A stretch of 64,000 nucleotides of DNA from Promethearchaeota archaeon (GCA_013375495.1 JABXKC010000018.1:10161-74160); one strand, 5' to 3'. Counted from the first letter of the stretch, positions 25,573 to 35,320 are shown. The notes: generated by a model not told the origin, from the sequence alone. Numbers and translations: made by a program.

Positions 25573-27192
25573 TTGGTGATCGAAAAAAACTTTGAAAAGA
25601 AAATCTTTTTTGGGGGACCGATTATAACCATAAATGATAAGCAACCAATAGTTGAAGCAGTAGGTGTTATTGGAGAAAAAATCAATTCTGTGGGAACTTT
25701 AGAATTTGTTAAAAATAGAATGAAAAATGATTATAAATTAGTTAATTTAAATGGAAACACTTTATTACCTGGATTTATTGATTGTCATCTTCACCCTATA
25801 AGTTTTGCATTTTACTTATTAAATCCTGATTTATCCAAAATAAAAAGTCTTGAAGATTTAAAAAAAGTACTTAAAAATGCTTCCGAGACTAAGGACGAGG
25901 ATGAATTAGTAATAGGATTTAATTTAAAGGAAGAAAATTTTGATAAACCAATTTTACCTACCAAGTGGGATTTAGATGACGCTTGTTCGACTAAACCCAT
26001 TTTCATTATGCGGTATGATGGACATATTGGGATAGCGAATACTAAAGCATTAAAATTAGCAGGTATTACCAATGATACTATTGCTCCCGAAGGAGGAGAA
26101 ATACGAATAAATGATAAAGGGGATTTAACGGGGATAATATCTGAAAAAGCATTAGAATTAATATTATCAAAAATCTCATTTCCGGAACCTAAAGAAATCA
26201 AAGATGCTGCAAAGCAAGCCTTCAAAATTTTAGCTGAAAAGGGTTTAACCTCCCTTCATGGCGTTCTTAGTACAGATACAAAGGGGGAGTTTGGTGGAGC
26301 AACCGCGGTTGAATTATCTATATATAAAAGCTTGCTTGAAATTATTCCTCAAAATTTGTATACTTTAATTAATACAGAAAGGCCAAAGAAATTAATACGA
26401 TTAAAAAAACCTCCACTAGACGATAATTCTAAAGAAAGTAAATTTAAAATTAATTGTTTAAAATTATATTTAGATGGTACATTTGGAGCAAAAACAGCCT
26501 GTATGTATGAACCATTTTCTGATGCCCCAAATATGTGTGGCTTCTGTGTTATTGATGAACACGAGATCTATGAAAAAATGAAAATTGCTCATAACAATGG
26601 TTTTCAGATTTGTATTCACACAATTGGAGATAAAGGAAATCGTATTGTAGTTGATTTATATATAAAACTTTTAGAAGAATTTCCTAGAGAAAACCATAGA
26701 CATAGAATTGAACACGCTTCCATGTTAAAACAAGATGTAATACAAGACATGAAGAAATATGGAATAATAGCATCTTGTCAACCACCATTTTTAAACTCAG
26801 AGTTTAATTGGTTAGAGAAAAGACTAGGAAAAGAACGTCTGAAGTACACTTACCCATTTAAATCAATTATAGATGCTGGGGTGATTCTAGCATCGGGTTC
26901 TGATTGTCCAATTGAGGATCCTAACCCTATACTTGGTTTACATGCACTTATTAATCGAAATGGATTAGTAATAGAAGAATGCATACCTGTAGAGGAGGCT
27001 CTGAAAACATACACTCTTAACGCCGCCTATGCTGCTTTTGAAGAGGACATTAAGGGAAGTATAGAAGTAGGAAAATTAGCTGATTTTACGATATTAGATA
27101 GAAATCCACTAGAGATACCAAAGGATGAAATTAAGGAAATCAAAGTATTAGAAACTATTATTAGAGGTAGAACTGTTTTTAAAAAAAGTTAG
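25573..27192 (+). CDS. YtcJ-type metal-dependent amidohydrolase
   Basis: The protein has 539 residues. The metal-binding LLPGFIDCHLHP motif near residue 65 gives the HxH pair. YLDGTFGAKTACMYEPF and FQICIHTIGDKGNRIV follow, then RHRIEHAS and the closing SGSDCPIEDPNPI (catalytic Asp) of the YtcJ/amidohydrolase-3 family. Members hydrolyse N-acyl or ring amides; the substrate is unknown. It starts with TTG or the adjoining GTG. There is no signal peptide, so it is cytosolic. Confidence 0.85.
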   Translation: MVIEKNFEKKIFFGGPIITINDKQPIVEAVGVIGEKINSVGTLEFVKNRMKNDYKLVNLNGNTLLPGFIDCHLHPISFAFYLLNPDLSKIKSLEDLKKVLKNASETKDEDELVIGFNLKEENFDKPILPTKWDLDDACSTKPIFIMRYDGHIGIANTKALKLAGITNDTIAPEGGEIRINDKGDLTGIISEKALELILSKISFPEPKEIKDAAKQAFKILAEKGLTSLHGVLSTDTKGEFGGATAVELSIYKSLLEIIPQNLYTLINTERPKKLIRLKKPPLDDNSKESKFKINCLKLYLDGTFGAKTACMYEPFSDAPNMCGFCVIDEHEIYEKMKIAHNNGFQICIHTIGDKGNRIVVDLYIKLLEEFPRENHRHRIEHASMLKQDVIQDMKKYGIIASCQPPFLNSEFNWLEKRLGKERLKYTYPFKSIIDAGVILASGSDCPIEDPNPILGLHALINRNGLVIEECIPVEEALKTYTLNAAYAAFEEDIKGSIEVGKLADFTILDRNPLEIPKDEIKEIKVLETIIRGRTVFKKS

Positions 27193-27210
27193 TAATTATC
27201 AAGTTAAAGT

Positions 27211-28365
27211 CTAGTCCGTGAAGTATAGATGTTCGTCAAATCCTGTTTCGCTTATGAGATCTTGCCCTAATTTTTGAATAGCTTTTTTAGTGGGGTTTTG
27301 TAATATGCGCCTACTAATATTAACCACTTTAGTTAATTTGCTATCGGAAAAATCTCTTATAATATTATCGTATCTCGAAAAATCTATTCCGGCCGTATAA
27401 ACTCCTGCGCTGGAGTGGTCTGCCGACGAGGAAACTTGCCAATGCTCTACTTTCAACTCAATTTTTGAAAGTAGTAAACTATCGGTAAACCATTCGATAT
27501 ATAAACCCATTCGTTTCGATTTTCTTTTTGTAGTTTTAAGCATTTTGAGCGCACGATTTAATCTATCGGGGTGCATTTGTCTAAACACTTTTTCTTGAAG
27601 TTCGGATAGGTTTTCTCTTACATAGGCTTTTATTTCTTCGAGAATTACATTAACCTTTTGTGCTCTCTCTTCAGTAATATCTTGATGAATAGTTTTTATG
27701 TGCTGAGCAATTGAGTCATTTAAATCCTGACTTTGATCAATTGAGGTTTCTTGATGACTTTGAGTTGATGTAGGAGGTGAACGCTGTATTTCGGATGGCA
27801 CATTATAAATCTCTCTCTGTTGAAGGTTGAACAATTGCTCTAATTTTGCCGGATCTTGTCTAACTTCATTAAATTTCTCTTGAATTTCTTCTCTAGAATA
27901 GCCCATATTCATTAAGTAAAAAGCCGCACTAGCCAATTGGTTTTCTAAAGCTTGAGAGGCATTATATCCTCCTGTTCCCCCAAATTGTTCTCTTAATTGA
28001 TCGTCCGCTACAATGCTTATTTTTTCTTCGTTGATTTCATCTATTTTGAACGAATCTATTTTGGTAAGTAAGTGATCTACTTGATCACTACCTAAATAAC
28101 TTAAATTTCCAATAGGCCCAACCATGTAGGATATTTTTTCCATTTTTTTTAAAAGATCAGCAACATCTTGCTCCGATTTACCTTTTGAAACTGTTAAAAA
28201 GTGTTCTAAGAAGTTTTTGTTAAAACCCGCAACAATTTTAACGTTATTCTCGTCAAATTTATTAATGTGATTGTTTAATCCATCGCCTTGATACTCAGGA
28301 GGAAGGTTAATGTTATAAACCATTGCATTATCTAAAATCATGTGAACATAATCAGACTTATTCAT
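27211..28365 (-). CDS. Hypothetical protein with a low-complexity centre
   Basis: The protein has 384 residues. Residues 1-130 are mixed alpha/beta. A helix pair around 140-175 contains YLMNMGYSREEIQEKFNEV, reminiscent of UBA-type three-helix motifs. Residues about 180-220 are Ser/Gln/Thr-rich and likely disordered. The last 150 residues are helical, then beta-rich. I recognise no family; the UBA resemblance is one motif only. Confidence 0.6.
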   Translation of the reverse strand: MNKSDYVHMILDNAMVYNINLPPEYQGDGLNNHINKFDENNVKIVAGFNKNFLEHFLTVSKGKSEQDVADLLKKMEKISYMVGPIGNLSYLGSDQVDHLLTKIDSFKIDEINEEKISIVADDQLREQFGGTGGYNASQALENQLASAAFYLMNMGYSREEIQEKFNEVRQDPAKLEQLFNLQQREIYNVPSEIQRSPPTSTQSHQETSIDQSQDLNDSIAQHIKTIHQDITEERAQKVNVILEEIKAYVRENLSELQEKVFRQMHPDRLNRALKMLKTTKRKSKRMGLYIEWFTDSLLLSKIELKVEHWQVSSSADHSSAGVYTAGIDFSRYDNIIRDFSDSKLTKVVNISRRILQNPTKKAIQKLGQDLISETGFDEHLYFTD

Positions 28366-28478
28366 GTGCGCTCTGAAAAATTATATATTCTTAGTTTGTA
28401 TTCATTTAATGTTGAATACTCTAGGCAAACTTACTAAACTAATAAAATTAATATAATAAATACTTTACATTATCGAAA

Positions 28479-28961
28479 TTATTGATATTTTTTTGCAATT
28501 TTTCTAGCAAAATCCATCTGTTCTTTAGTTTCAAGACTGCATGGTCTGAATTTTCTAACCCATTTTACAGGGTCCATGTCTTTAGGGATATATCCGTTTT
28601 TTGCTCCCCACGCTACAAGAAATTGCCCAGTTCTCCCGCACCCTGCGACGCAGTGTACTACAATTGATTCATTCCTCAAAATGTGTTTTTCACAGATACC
28701 TAAAAATGTTTCAATTTGCTTTTCTGTCGGTAGTCCATAATCAGGAACATTAATATGATAATATTGAAACGATCCTTGAACATCTTTCCGATTATCGAAT
28801 TCAGAACAGTTAATAACGGTTGAAATTCCTTGAGTTTTGTAGGTTTTAAGTATTGGGGTATCTGGCCACCAACTTGCCGCTATTTTCCCCTTAACTATCC
28901 ATGTAAACGGCTCGGATTTGTATGGCATTCCGTGATTAGGCCAATAGGAAGGTCTCACCAT
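28479..28961 (-). CDS. Dual-specificity/tyrosine protein phosphatase
   Basis: The protein has 160 residues. The P-loop is VVHCVAGCGRTG, the CX5R signature (Cys and Arg present). Upstream, VPDYGLPTEKQI is the position of the general-acid Asp. Cysteine phosphatases of this size resemble archaeal DSPs that remove phosphate from Tyr and Ser/Thr or inositides. It is divergent from, but separated by a duplicated 131-bp segment from, the NUDIX gene (see repeats). Confidence 0.88.
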   Translation of the reverse strand: MVRPSYWPNHGMPYKSEPFTWIVKGKIAASWWPDTPILKTYKTQGISTVINCSEFDNRKDVQGSFQYYHINVPDYGLPTEKQIETFLGICEKHILRNESIVVHCVAGCGRTGQFLVAWGAKNGYIPKDMDPVKWVRKFRPCSLETKEQMDFARKIAKKYQ

Positions 28962-29069
28962 AGCGATGCATTTAATAATTTATTTAATTTGAATCTTTAT
29001 AATCTTTCAAAGGTATTAATAATTAATAAAATGTAAAACTTGGTGAAAATGGTCAATACAAAAGGTTTA
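28939..29069. repeat. 131-bp direct repeat, copy 1 (left of 5-kb insert)
   Basis: This segment is about 92% identical (11 mismatches, no gaps by my alignment) to 34145-34275. It holds the first 7-8 codons of the phosphatase gene (reverse strand), the intergenic DNA and, at its end, the first codons of a NUDIX-like start now broken (ATGGTCAATACAAAAGGTTTA). Confidence 0.9.
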
Positions 29070-29070
29070 G

Positions 29071-29088
29071 AGAGGTTCACTAACCTCT
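29071..29088. repeat. Hairpin at the left insert junction
   Basis: AGAGGTT and AACCTCT flank CACT: a perfect 7-bp stem with a 4-base loop. It begins two bases after the end of repeat copy 1. It could be a terminator-like structure for the protease mRNA (reverse strand), or a target-site feature. A second inverted repeat, AAATTATC/GATAATTT, lies at 29116-29141. Confidence 0.45.
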
Positions 29089-29183
29089 TGAATTTATTAT
29101 TAAAAAGAACCCTATAAATTATCAAATAAATTGGATAATTTGATTTTAAAAAAATAAGAAAAAAATTTGTTAAAATAATATGT

Positions 29184-32100
29184 TTAGGTTTTGATTCGTT
29201 TTTTAACGAGTATTATAGAAATTACTCCTATTATCCCTATTAAAATACAAAGATTATATCCGGGAATATCTCCTGATCCTGATGTAACTTTCTTTATCTC
29301 AAAATAATCGCTAAAATCATAGGTATCAAGATTAACTTTATCAGTGATCTTTATCTGGTACTGATCAGAAGTTGCAAGCTCTGTAGGTATTGACCAAGAA
29401 TATAACCCGTCATTGGGAGTTTCTGAGGTAATTTCCATTACAAATACATCATCCTTGTAGAGTTCAATTTTTACATTTACGATAGTACCCTGCGAGGTCC
29501 AAGTGATAGATTGAGGAGTACCGGGTTTCCATGAGCTAGAACTATCTGGGATATTAATAGTAACAAATGGAGAAAATATCTCAAAATATTCGCTAAAATC
29601 GCTTATTGAAGGATCCGTCACATCACTAATTTTAATTTGATATTGATTAGAAGTAGTAAGTGTGGCGGGAATTGACCAAGAATATACTCCGTCATTGAGA
29701 GTTTCTGAGGTAATTTCCATTATAAATACATCATCCTTGTAGAGTTCAATTTTCACGTCTGGAATATTACCAGTTGATTCCCAATAGATGTACTGAGAAG
29801 TAACAGTTTCCCATGAACTAGAACTATCAGGAAGAGCAACAGTGAGAAATTTTGCGAATGCATTAGTATTAATCAATTCAAAGGTATAATTATACACTCC
29901 GCCATTATAGAAAAAAGTACCATTCATTAGAGTACCTGTACTTTTCTCATAGTAAGCAACCCCTCCTGGTAAAGTTAAATCCTCCAAAACCCATGCATCC
30001 ACATTTCCATAACCAGGAAGAGAATAATTTAATTCATCTGACACCATAAAATTATGGTCCCCCTCGGCATCCACAGCAATGGGGATTACATCACTTAGTG
30101 ATATTTCAGTAAAGATCCATAAGGGAGTATGAGTTCCTAAGCCAAAAGAAAATGCTCCAAGAGAATTGTACATGACTCTTGTTTGACTATCAACATCCCA
30201 ATAGCCTGTTGAGAGGGGACTTAAGCTGGAGTAAACTATATGATCAACATGAAAGATTCCATTTGAAAGAGATGAATATAAGTATTCTATAGTATAATTT
30301 TCGTTATATATAGTAAAAGAATAGTTCATGAACATTCCATCAAAGAGATTTATCTTGTGAAGGGGTATTATTTCTATTCTCATATTGTCTATTGTATAAG
30401 TTTCTCCTATTACGGGTGGAGCATATGCTGTGAAGTTATATTCTCCATAACTAGTTGGTGTCCATGAATAATCAATAGTCTGACTTGACTCAGATGGAAG
30501 ATTGGATATATGGAGTGATTCTATTATTATATCATCCAAATAAAGGAAAAGATCTACATCATTTTCATCGTTGATACCTGTATTGATTATGGTAGCACTA
30601 ATTGTATAAGTGTTATAAATTTCACAATAAGATGGGGCATTGATATTAACCCTTAAATCGTGATTGAATATTAACTTATCAAATGCTGCATTTGTATTGA
30701 TGAGATCTAAGATGTAATTAATGAAACCACCAGAATATACGAAAGTACCACTTAAAAGAATTCCTGTACTTTTCTCATAGTATGCAACCCCTCCTGGTAA
30801 AGTTATATCCTCTAATACCCAAACTTCAACAGGTCCAAAATCAGGGATATCATAGATAATTTCCCCTGATACGAAATGGTTATGGTCACCCTCACCATCC
30901 ACAGCAATTGGTACGGTATCTCCGATTGAAATATCAGTGAAAACCCAAAAAGGAGTGTGGGACGCATCACCAAAATTAGCGCTTCCACCGCTATTTTCCA
31001 TAATACGTGTTTGTGCGTCCACATCCCAATAACCCGATAAAAGAGTTCCCATGTAAACTAAGTCCCAATTTACGCGAAACAATGATCCTAAGAGATAATT
31101 ATATGATATACACGAAGGAAAAGTAATACCTTGAGAAGTATATGTATAATTTATCTGCAATCCATCAAACAAATTGATTTCATGAAGAGGTATAATTATG
31201 GTTACTAAGTTATCAAATGTAAACTCTTCGCTAGGTACTGGAGGAGAGTAAGCAGTTAAATTATATTCTCCATAAGTTGTTGGAGTCCATAAATAATTAA
31301 TTGTTTGACTTGAACCAGATAGTAAAGTAGAAATATACAACGAATCGACCATTATATTATCTTCATAAAGGAAGAGATCTACATCAGATTCATCACTCGT
31401 GCCAATGTTCATCACCGTTGCATTAATAGTATATGTATTAGAAATTTCAACATTTTGCGGAATTTCCAAAGAAACCCGTAAATTGTGGGGTATATTTACA
31501 CCCGTGCCCATGATTGCGACATCATCTACTAGCCAACCTCTATAATTATTTGCGATTTCATCAATAGTATCAAAATCAAATCGTACTTGTACTGAAGAAT
31601 TCCCAATATAAGCAGAAATATCCAAAGAAACTTTTTCCCATGGTGTGATATAAGGCTCATCTGTTTGGTAAATAAGATCCCAGTTAATGCCGTTAATCGA
31701 AATATAAACATACGATATATCCCAACTATAACCCTCTCCTTCTCGCCAATGAAAAAATTCTAAGAATGCTGCCTCTGTCCCAACTAAATTAATAGCAGTT
31801 GATACTAAATCCCCTGTTTCTATCAATCCCGTGTTATAATCTCCGGTAGATTCGTTTCCAAACCACATCGAATGTGTAGGAGAATGATAAGGATCTGGCC
31901 ATACACTGCTATAATCAGTTAGATGCCACAGTCCTGTAATGGATGCCCACTTGGTTAAGCCACTTTCGAAATCGTCGTGAAAAATAGGTCCCAATATATA
32001 TAATATTTCAGTATCATAATTGTTCGATAGATAGAATTCTCCGGAGACTGGTGTAGCGTATGCTGTGAAGTTATAAGTATCATATTCTGTAGGTGTCCAT

Positions 32101-33776
32101 AAATATTGAATTGTCGCATTTGCTCCACTTGGAAGATTAGGTATAGTAATTGAGTCAACTGGAATGTCGTTAAGGAGTAAATCAAAATCTACGCTTGTTT
32201 CCGCACTAGTACCGCCATTTACAACGAAAGCCTCAATTTGGTACGAACTATGTATGATAGGGTCAGTGGGTGTCGTTAATCTCGCTTTTAATTCGTGATT
32301 AAAAATCATAAACGTAGCAATTACATACCCTGGTGTATCTTTGGGTGTATCTGGAGATTCTTGAGAGATTTCTTGGAGGATTCCGCTCTCATACCTTTCT
32401 AGCTTAAATGAAGAAATTGTTCCTGTTATGTCTGATAAATCAATCTCTAGATAGAAGAACACATCGTTATTTGATGAGTAATAAGAGTAAAAATCTGTTA
32501 GATCGAATGTCATAAAATCAGGAAATAGGTTGTTAACATCAGCATCGTAATGTGGAATTGACACATTTAAAGGGTTGTTATGAGGTCCTACTCCAAATGA
32601 AATTATATCACTCATTCTAGTTGGTGCAGAACTAAATTCCCATGCAGCTATTATATTAGGATTATAGTCTATTCGATCAGTTAAGAAAAGGATTTGCTGA
32701 CCACCAACTGCTCCGAATTCATGGAACGCATCATATGTTAACCAGTAATATCCATTATCCATCCAACTTTCTCCCCATGAATTAACTACTCTAAATGCTC
32801 CTAGATCACCATCCTCTGAAATAGAATCGTCGTATCCCACAAAACATTGGGCGTGGTTTAGTGATGAAGAATTATCATATTCAGCAGAAGATAGTATATA
32901 ATCACTTGTAGGATCATCTAAACCATTTGAATATTGATAAGCGTCAATACCAATTGTAACTGGCGTTCCACTATCAAGTATACTTTTGATAACACCAATT
33001 GTAGAATAATCAATATACGAAATTAAAGTATAATCAAGGGGTTTATGATAAGGTGCCTCTCGCCATGCAGCTTCATCCCCCCAGCTATCGACATCTGAAT
33101 CATCATAGGGCATAGTATGTAAGGTTGAAACACCCCACTCTTTTATAAGTTCAGCAGTCTCGGAAGGAACTGAACCATAATCATATGCAGAAATTTTATT
33201 ATATGACCATGCAGGACTTAATAGATATTGTGGATCTCCTGAACTAGCATCCCAACCATAATCTTTTGCTTCTAAATACCCAAAGGCATAATATACATTT
33301 GCCCATGAGGTACAAGAACCTTGCATACCTTGATCTCCAACAATTGGAAAATACATTTCTGTAGAAATGTCTGCTGTAGCCATATATCCCTGTTTGTAAT
33401 CTGATGTCAATTCTAATAGCGATATTTTTCCTACAAGAGATTCCAAATCTTCTTTTGAAGGAGTCGAATATCCAGTACCATGACCGTCTATAACATTATC
33501 GCAATTTTCCCTTTTATCCTCAATATTGATATCTTTTTTCATATCCTCTACTTTTTCTTCTGTTACATACTCTGCTAAATATCTTTTACCGTTTAGAGTA
33601 TAGATAAATGTATGTCCTGAATACTGATTGGCAATATCACCTTTTAGATTAGAATTTGGTTGTGTTTCAGAAAAAATCGAAGATTCTGCTCTTACATCTA
33701 CTACATAAAAAAGAAGTAAAGCTATACTAAATACAAGAAAGATAATTCTATTTTTATTATGTTCAATATATTTCAT
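29184..33776 (-). CDS. Secreted, surface-anchored papain-family (C1) cysteine protease with CARDB repeats
   Basis: The protein has 1530 residues. Signal peptide 1-32; C1 peptidase about 130-370 with QGSCTSWANV (Cys155), LNHAQCFVGYDD (His) and VVNSWGESWMDNGYYWLTYD (Asn). Then CARDB-like domains (about 490-590, 763-860, 1039-1135), a jelly-roll-like domain near 596-750 (DDFESGLTKW), two copies of a GYWDVDAQTR...LPGGVAYYEKSTG domain, and two Kre9/KNH-like Ig units. The tail, PGYNL plus a hydrophobic helix and KKRIKT (about 1500-1530), is a CTERM-type sorting signal. It digests extracellular peptides by inference. It is flanked by duplicated DNA and may have been recently acquired. Confidence 0.88.
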   Translation of the reverse strand: MKYIEHNKNRIIFLVFSIALLLFYVVDVRAESSIFSETQPNSNLKGDIANQYSGHTFIYTLNGKRYLAEYVTEEKVEDMKKDINIEDKRENCDNVIDGHGTGYSTPSKEDLESLVGKISLLELTSDYKQGYMATADISTEMYFPIVGDQGMQGSCTSWANVYYAFGYLEAKDYGWDASSGDPQYLLSPAWSYNKISAYDYGSVPSETAELIKEWGVSTLHTMPYDDSDVDSWGDEAAWREAPYHKPLDYTLISYIDYSTIGVIKSILDSGTPVTIGIDAYQYSNGLDDPTSDYILSSAEYDNSSSLNHAQCFVGYDDSISEDGDLGAFRVVNSWGESWMDNGYYWLTYDAFHEFGAVGGQQILFLTDRIDYNPNIIAAWEFSSAPTRMSDIISFGVGPHNNPLNVSIPHYDADVNNLFPDFMTFDLTDFYSYYSSNNDVFFYLEIDLSDITGTISSFKLERYESGILQEISQESPDTPKDTPGYVIATFMIFNHELKARLTTPTDPIIHSSYQIEAFVVNGGTSAETSVDFDLLLNDIPVDSITIPNLPSGANATIQYLWTPTEYDTYNFTAYATPVSGEFYLSNNYDTEILYILGPIFHDDFESGLTKWASITGLWHLTDYSSVWPDPYHSPTHSMWFGNESTGDYNTGLIETGDLVSTAINLVGTEAAFLEFFHWREGEGYSWDISYVYISINGINWDLIYQTDEPYITPWEKVSLDISAYIGNSSVQVRFDFDTIDEIANNYRGWLVDDVAIMGTGVNIPHNLRVSLEIPQNVEISNTYTINATVMNIGTSDESDVDLFLYEDNIMVDSLYISTLLSGSSQTINYLWTPTTYGEYNLTAYSPPVPSEEFTFDNLVTIIIPLHEINLFDGLQINYTYTSQGITFPSCISYNYLLGSLFRVNWDLVYMGTLLSGYWDVDAQTRIMENSGGSANFGDASHTPFWVFTDISIGDTVPIAVDGEGDHNHFVSGEIIYDIPDFGPVEVWVLEDITLPGGVAYYEKSTGILLSGTFVYSGGFINYILDLINTNAAFDKLIFNHDLRVNINAPSYCEIYNTYTISATIINTGINDENDVDLFLYLDDIIIESLHISNLPSESSQTIDYSWTPTSYGEYNFTAYAPPVIGETYTIDNMRIEIIPLHKINLFDGMFMNYSFTIYNENYTIEYLYSSLSNGIFHVDHIVYSSLSPLSTGYWDVDSQTRVMYNSLGAFSFGLGTHTPLWIFTEISLSDVIPIAVDAEGDHNFMVSDELNYSLPGYGNVDAWVLEDLTLPGGVAYYEKSTGTLMNGTFFYNGGVYNYTFELINTNAFAKFLTVALPDSSSSWETVTSQYIYWESTGNIPDVKIELYKDDVFIMEITSETLNDGVYSWSIPATLTTSNQYQIKISDVTDPSISDFSEYFEIFSPFVTINIPDSSSSWKPGTPQSITWTSQGTIVNVKIELYKDDVFVMEITSETPNDGLYSWSIPTELATSDQYQIKITDKVNLDTYDFSDYFEIKKVTSGSGDIPGYNLCILIGIIGVISIILVKKRIKT

Positions 33777-34105
33777 TTTAAATTTCGCCTTTTTTATTAA
33801 ATTTTAGTAAAATTGTCGTAATATACAACTTTATTAATTTATTATTCCACCATGTTATTATTTATACCTTTCTGTAAAATCTTCAAGTCATTTTAATAAT
33901 TACTACTATTTTAATGACGAGTAAATTCAAATAATCACAAGTAATAGCTAAATTCAAACGAGAAATAAATTATAAATTTGAAACATAGCACTTTTTCAAA
34001 TAAGAAATTCTCTTTTCTTTTCTTCTTTATTTTGAAAAACTTTTTTAGTAAGATTCTTTCTTCTAATAACAATTTCTTAATACGCTTTAAAGCAAAAAAT
34101 CCATT

Positions 34106-34153
34106 ATGAGTGATTTCGAGAAATTATTTAATCCCAAGAGTATGGGCCAATAA
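34106..34153 (+). pseudogene. Truncated 5' end of an ADP-forming acyl-CoA synthetase gene
   Basis: The short frame reads MSDFEKLFNPKSMGQ and stops. ADP-forming acetyl/acyl-CoA synthetases start with xLFNPKSIAVIGASxx; here the match runs for the 12 residues before the repeat copy 2 joins at 34145. The gene is cut exactly at the repeat junction, which means the inserted block carried only its first codons. Confidence 0.5.
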
Positions 34154-34275
34154 GAAGGTCTCACCATAGCGATGCATTTAAGAATCTAATTAACTTAAAT
34201 CTTTATAATCTTTCAAAGGTATTAATAATTAATAAAATGTAAAACTTGTTGAAAATGATCGATAAAAAAGATTTA
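34145..34275. repeat. 131-bp direct repeat, copy 2 (right of 5-kb insert)
   Basis: The right-hand copy holds the first seven codons of the phosphatase gene (reverse strand: MVRPSYW) and the intact start of the NUDIX gene. It keeps the NUDIX reading frame, so it is the functional junction on this side. The rest of 33777-34144 is A/T-rich upstream DNA of the protease gene with no other gene. Confidence 0.9.
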
Positions 34276-34722
34276 AAACCCTTTGATTTAAGGAAGTATC
34301 CTATCGTTCCATTAGTAGGTGTAGGGGTCTTGCTAACCCGGGATAACTCTTTATTATTAGTAAAAAGGAAATTCGATCCTGATGCGGGATATTGGGCTAT
34401 TCCGGGTGGACATTTGGATCTCGGTGAAAGAGTAGAAGATGCGGCTGAACGGGAAGCTTACGAAGAAACAGGTTTTATAGTGAAAGTTTCCAAATTAGCA
34501 GGTATAATTGATAAAATTATGTATGACGACAGTGGAAAAGTCGAATACCATTATGTTTTAATTAATTTTTTCGTAGAACAAATAGATAGTGATCATAACA
34601 AACAACCAGTACCAAATTCTGACGCATTAGATGCAAAATTTGTACCTTTTAATGAGCTTAAAAATTATAACCTTACAGATTCATTAGTAGAGCTTTTAAG
34701 GCAATTGAAAATGGGTTATTAA
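34255..34722 (+). CDS. NUDIX hydrolase
   Basis: From ATG 34255 the protein has 155 residues. The Nudix box reads GGHLDLGERVEDAAEREAYEE then TGF, matching GX5EX7REUXEEXGU. A conserved WAIPGG precedes it. These enzymes cleave nucleoside diphosphates linked to another group, such as ADP-ribose or mutagenic nucleotides. The residues after the box (about 100-115, YHYVLINFFVE) favour an ADP-ribose/nucleotide-sugar or mutT-like role but do not decide it. The upstream DNA is part of a repeat copy. Confidence 0.88.
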   Translation: MIDKKDLKPFDLRKYPIVPLVGVGVLLTRDNSLLLVKRKFDPDAGYWAIPGGHLDLGERVEDAAEREAYEETGFIVKVSKLAGIIDKIMYDDSGKVEYHYVLINFFVEQIDSDHNKQPVPNSDALDAKFVPFNELKNYNLTDSLVELLRQLKMGY

Positions 34723-34818
34723 TTATAATTCTCTTTGTCTCACAAAAAAATAAAGATTTATATATTTCTTTATCTAATTTAGTTTCACAACGAAATCTAA
34801 TTTAATTAAAAAAATAAT

Positions 34819-35157
34819 GTGATTAAAATAACAATCTTAGTAAATCGTGTTTGGTTTCCAGCGGATCAGTCAAATAAAATAGCAAAAGCATTTACAGAAT
34901 TCCTAAAAGATAATCCTCCCGACAAGTCAATTGAAAAAACCCTCGTCATTGCTGTCGGTTCTGACGAAAATGGAACTCTTTTAACTTATGGTATTGGCGA
35001 AATAATGAAAGGCATGGAAAAGGAGGCACTAAAGCGTTCAACTAAACAAAACTTATTCATGGCTTCTAAAATTGATGGGCTTAAATATAAAATAGAAATC
35101 CTTTTGGATTTTAACGAGGCTTATAAAATCTTAGGTATGACCGCACCAGAAGTATAA
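34819..35157 (+). CDS. Hypothetical alpha/beta protein
   Basis: The protein has 112 residues starting at GTG. It reads as a ferredoxin-like alpha/beta fold: strand KITILVNRVWF, helix, strand TLVIAVGSDENGTLLTYGIG, a helix with KGMEKEALKRST and strand KIDGLKYKIEILLDFN. This recalls EthD/Dabb-type small proteins but no key residues fix the family. It sits between the NUDIX and thiC genes. Confidence 0.6.
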   Translation: MIKITILVNRVWFPADQSNKIAKAFTEFLKDNPPDKSIEKTLVIAVGSDENGTLLTYGIGEIMKGMEKEALKRSTKQNLFMASKIDGLKYKIEILLDFNEAYKILGMTAPEV

Positions 35158-35301
35158 TATCAATTCCAGATATTCAAAATAAGATTAAAGCTATTTTAAA
35201 TATCTTTCAAATACTTTTTTTTCCTATCTTTATGGACGATTATATTTATAACAAAATATTTCTGAAGTGCTATCTTATTATTATTTATTAAACAAAACAA
35301 T

Positions 35302-35320
35302 TTAATTCACTTAGAATTAA
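35302..35320. promoter_or_regulatory. Inverted repeat upstream of thiC (possible operator)
   Basis: TTAATTC and GAATTAA flank the 5-base spacer ACTTA: perfect 7-bp arms, just upstream of a TATA-like TTTATTATAAG (about 35342). This is the position of an upstream operator. No TPP-riboswitch core (CTGAGA with the second GNNGNNGG part) is visible, so any thiamine control would be through a repressor such as ThiR; that is inference. Confidence 0.35.

Larger units (their letters stand above)
29070..34144. other. 5-kb DNA block inserted between the repeat copies
   Basis: The block contains the cysteine-protease gene, its upstream region and, at the right junction, 13 codons of an acyl-CoA synthetase start. 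Removing it plus one repeat copy would rejoin the phosphatase and NUDIX genes back to back with about 300 bases or less between them. No transposase or terminal inverted repeat is seen. Confidence 0.65.

Noticed and set aside
29070..34144. Insertion sequence or transposon
   Set aside because: No transposase, integrase or terminal inverted repeat was found in or next to the block; the long direct repeats are made of host genes, not target-site duplications.
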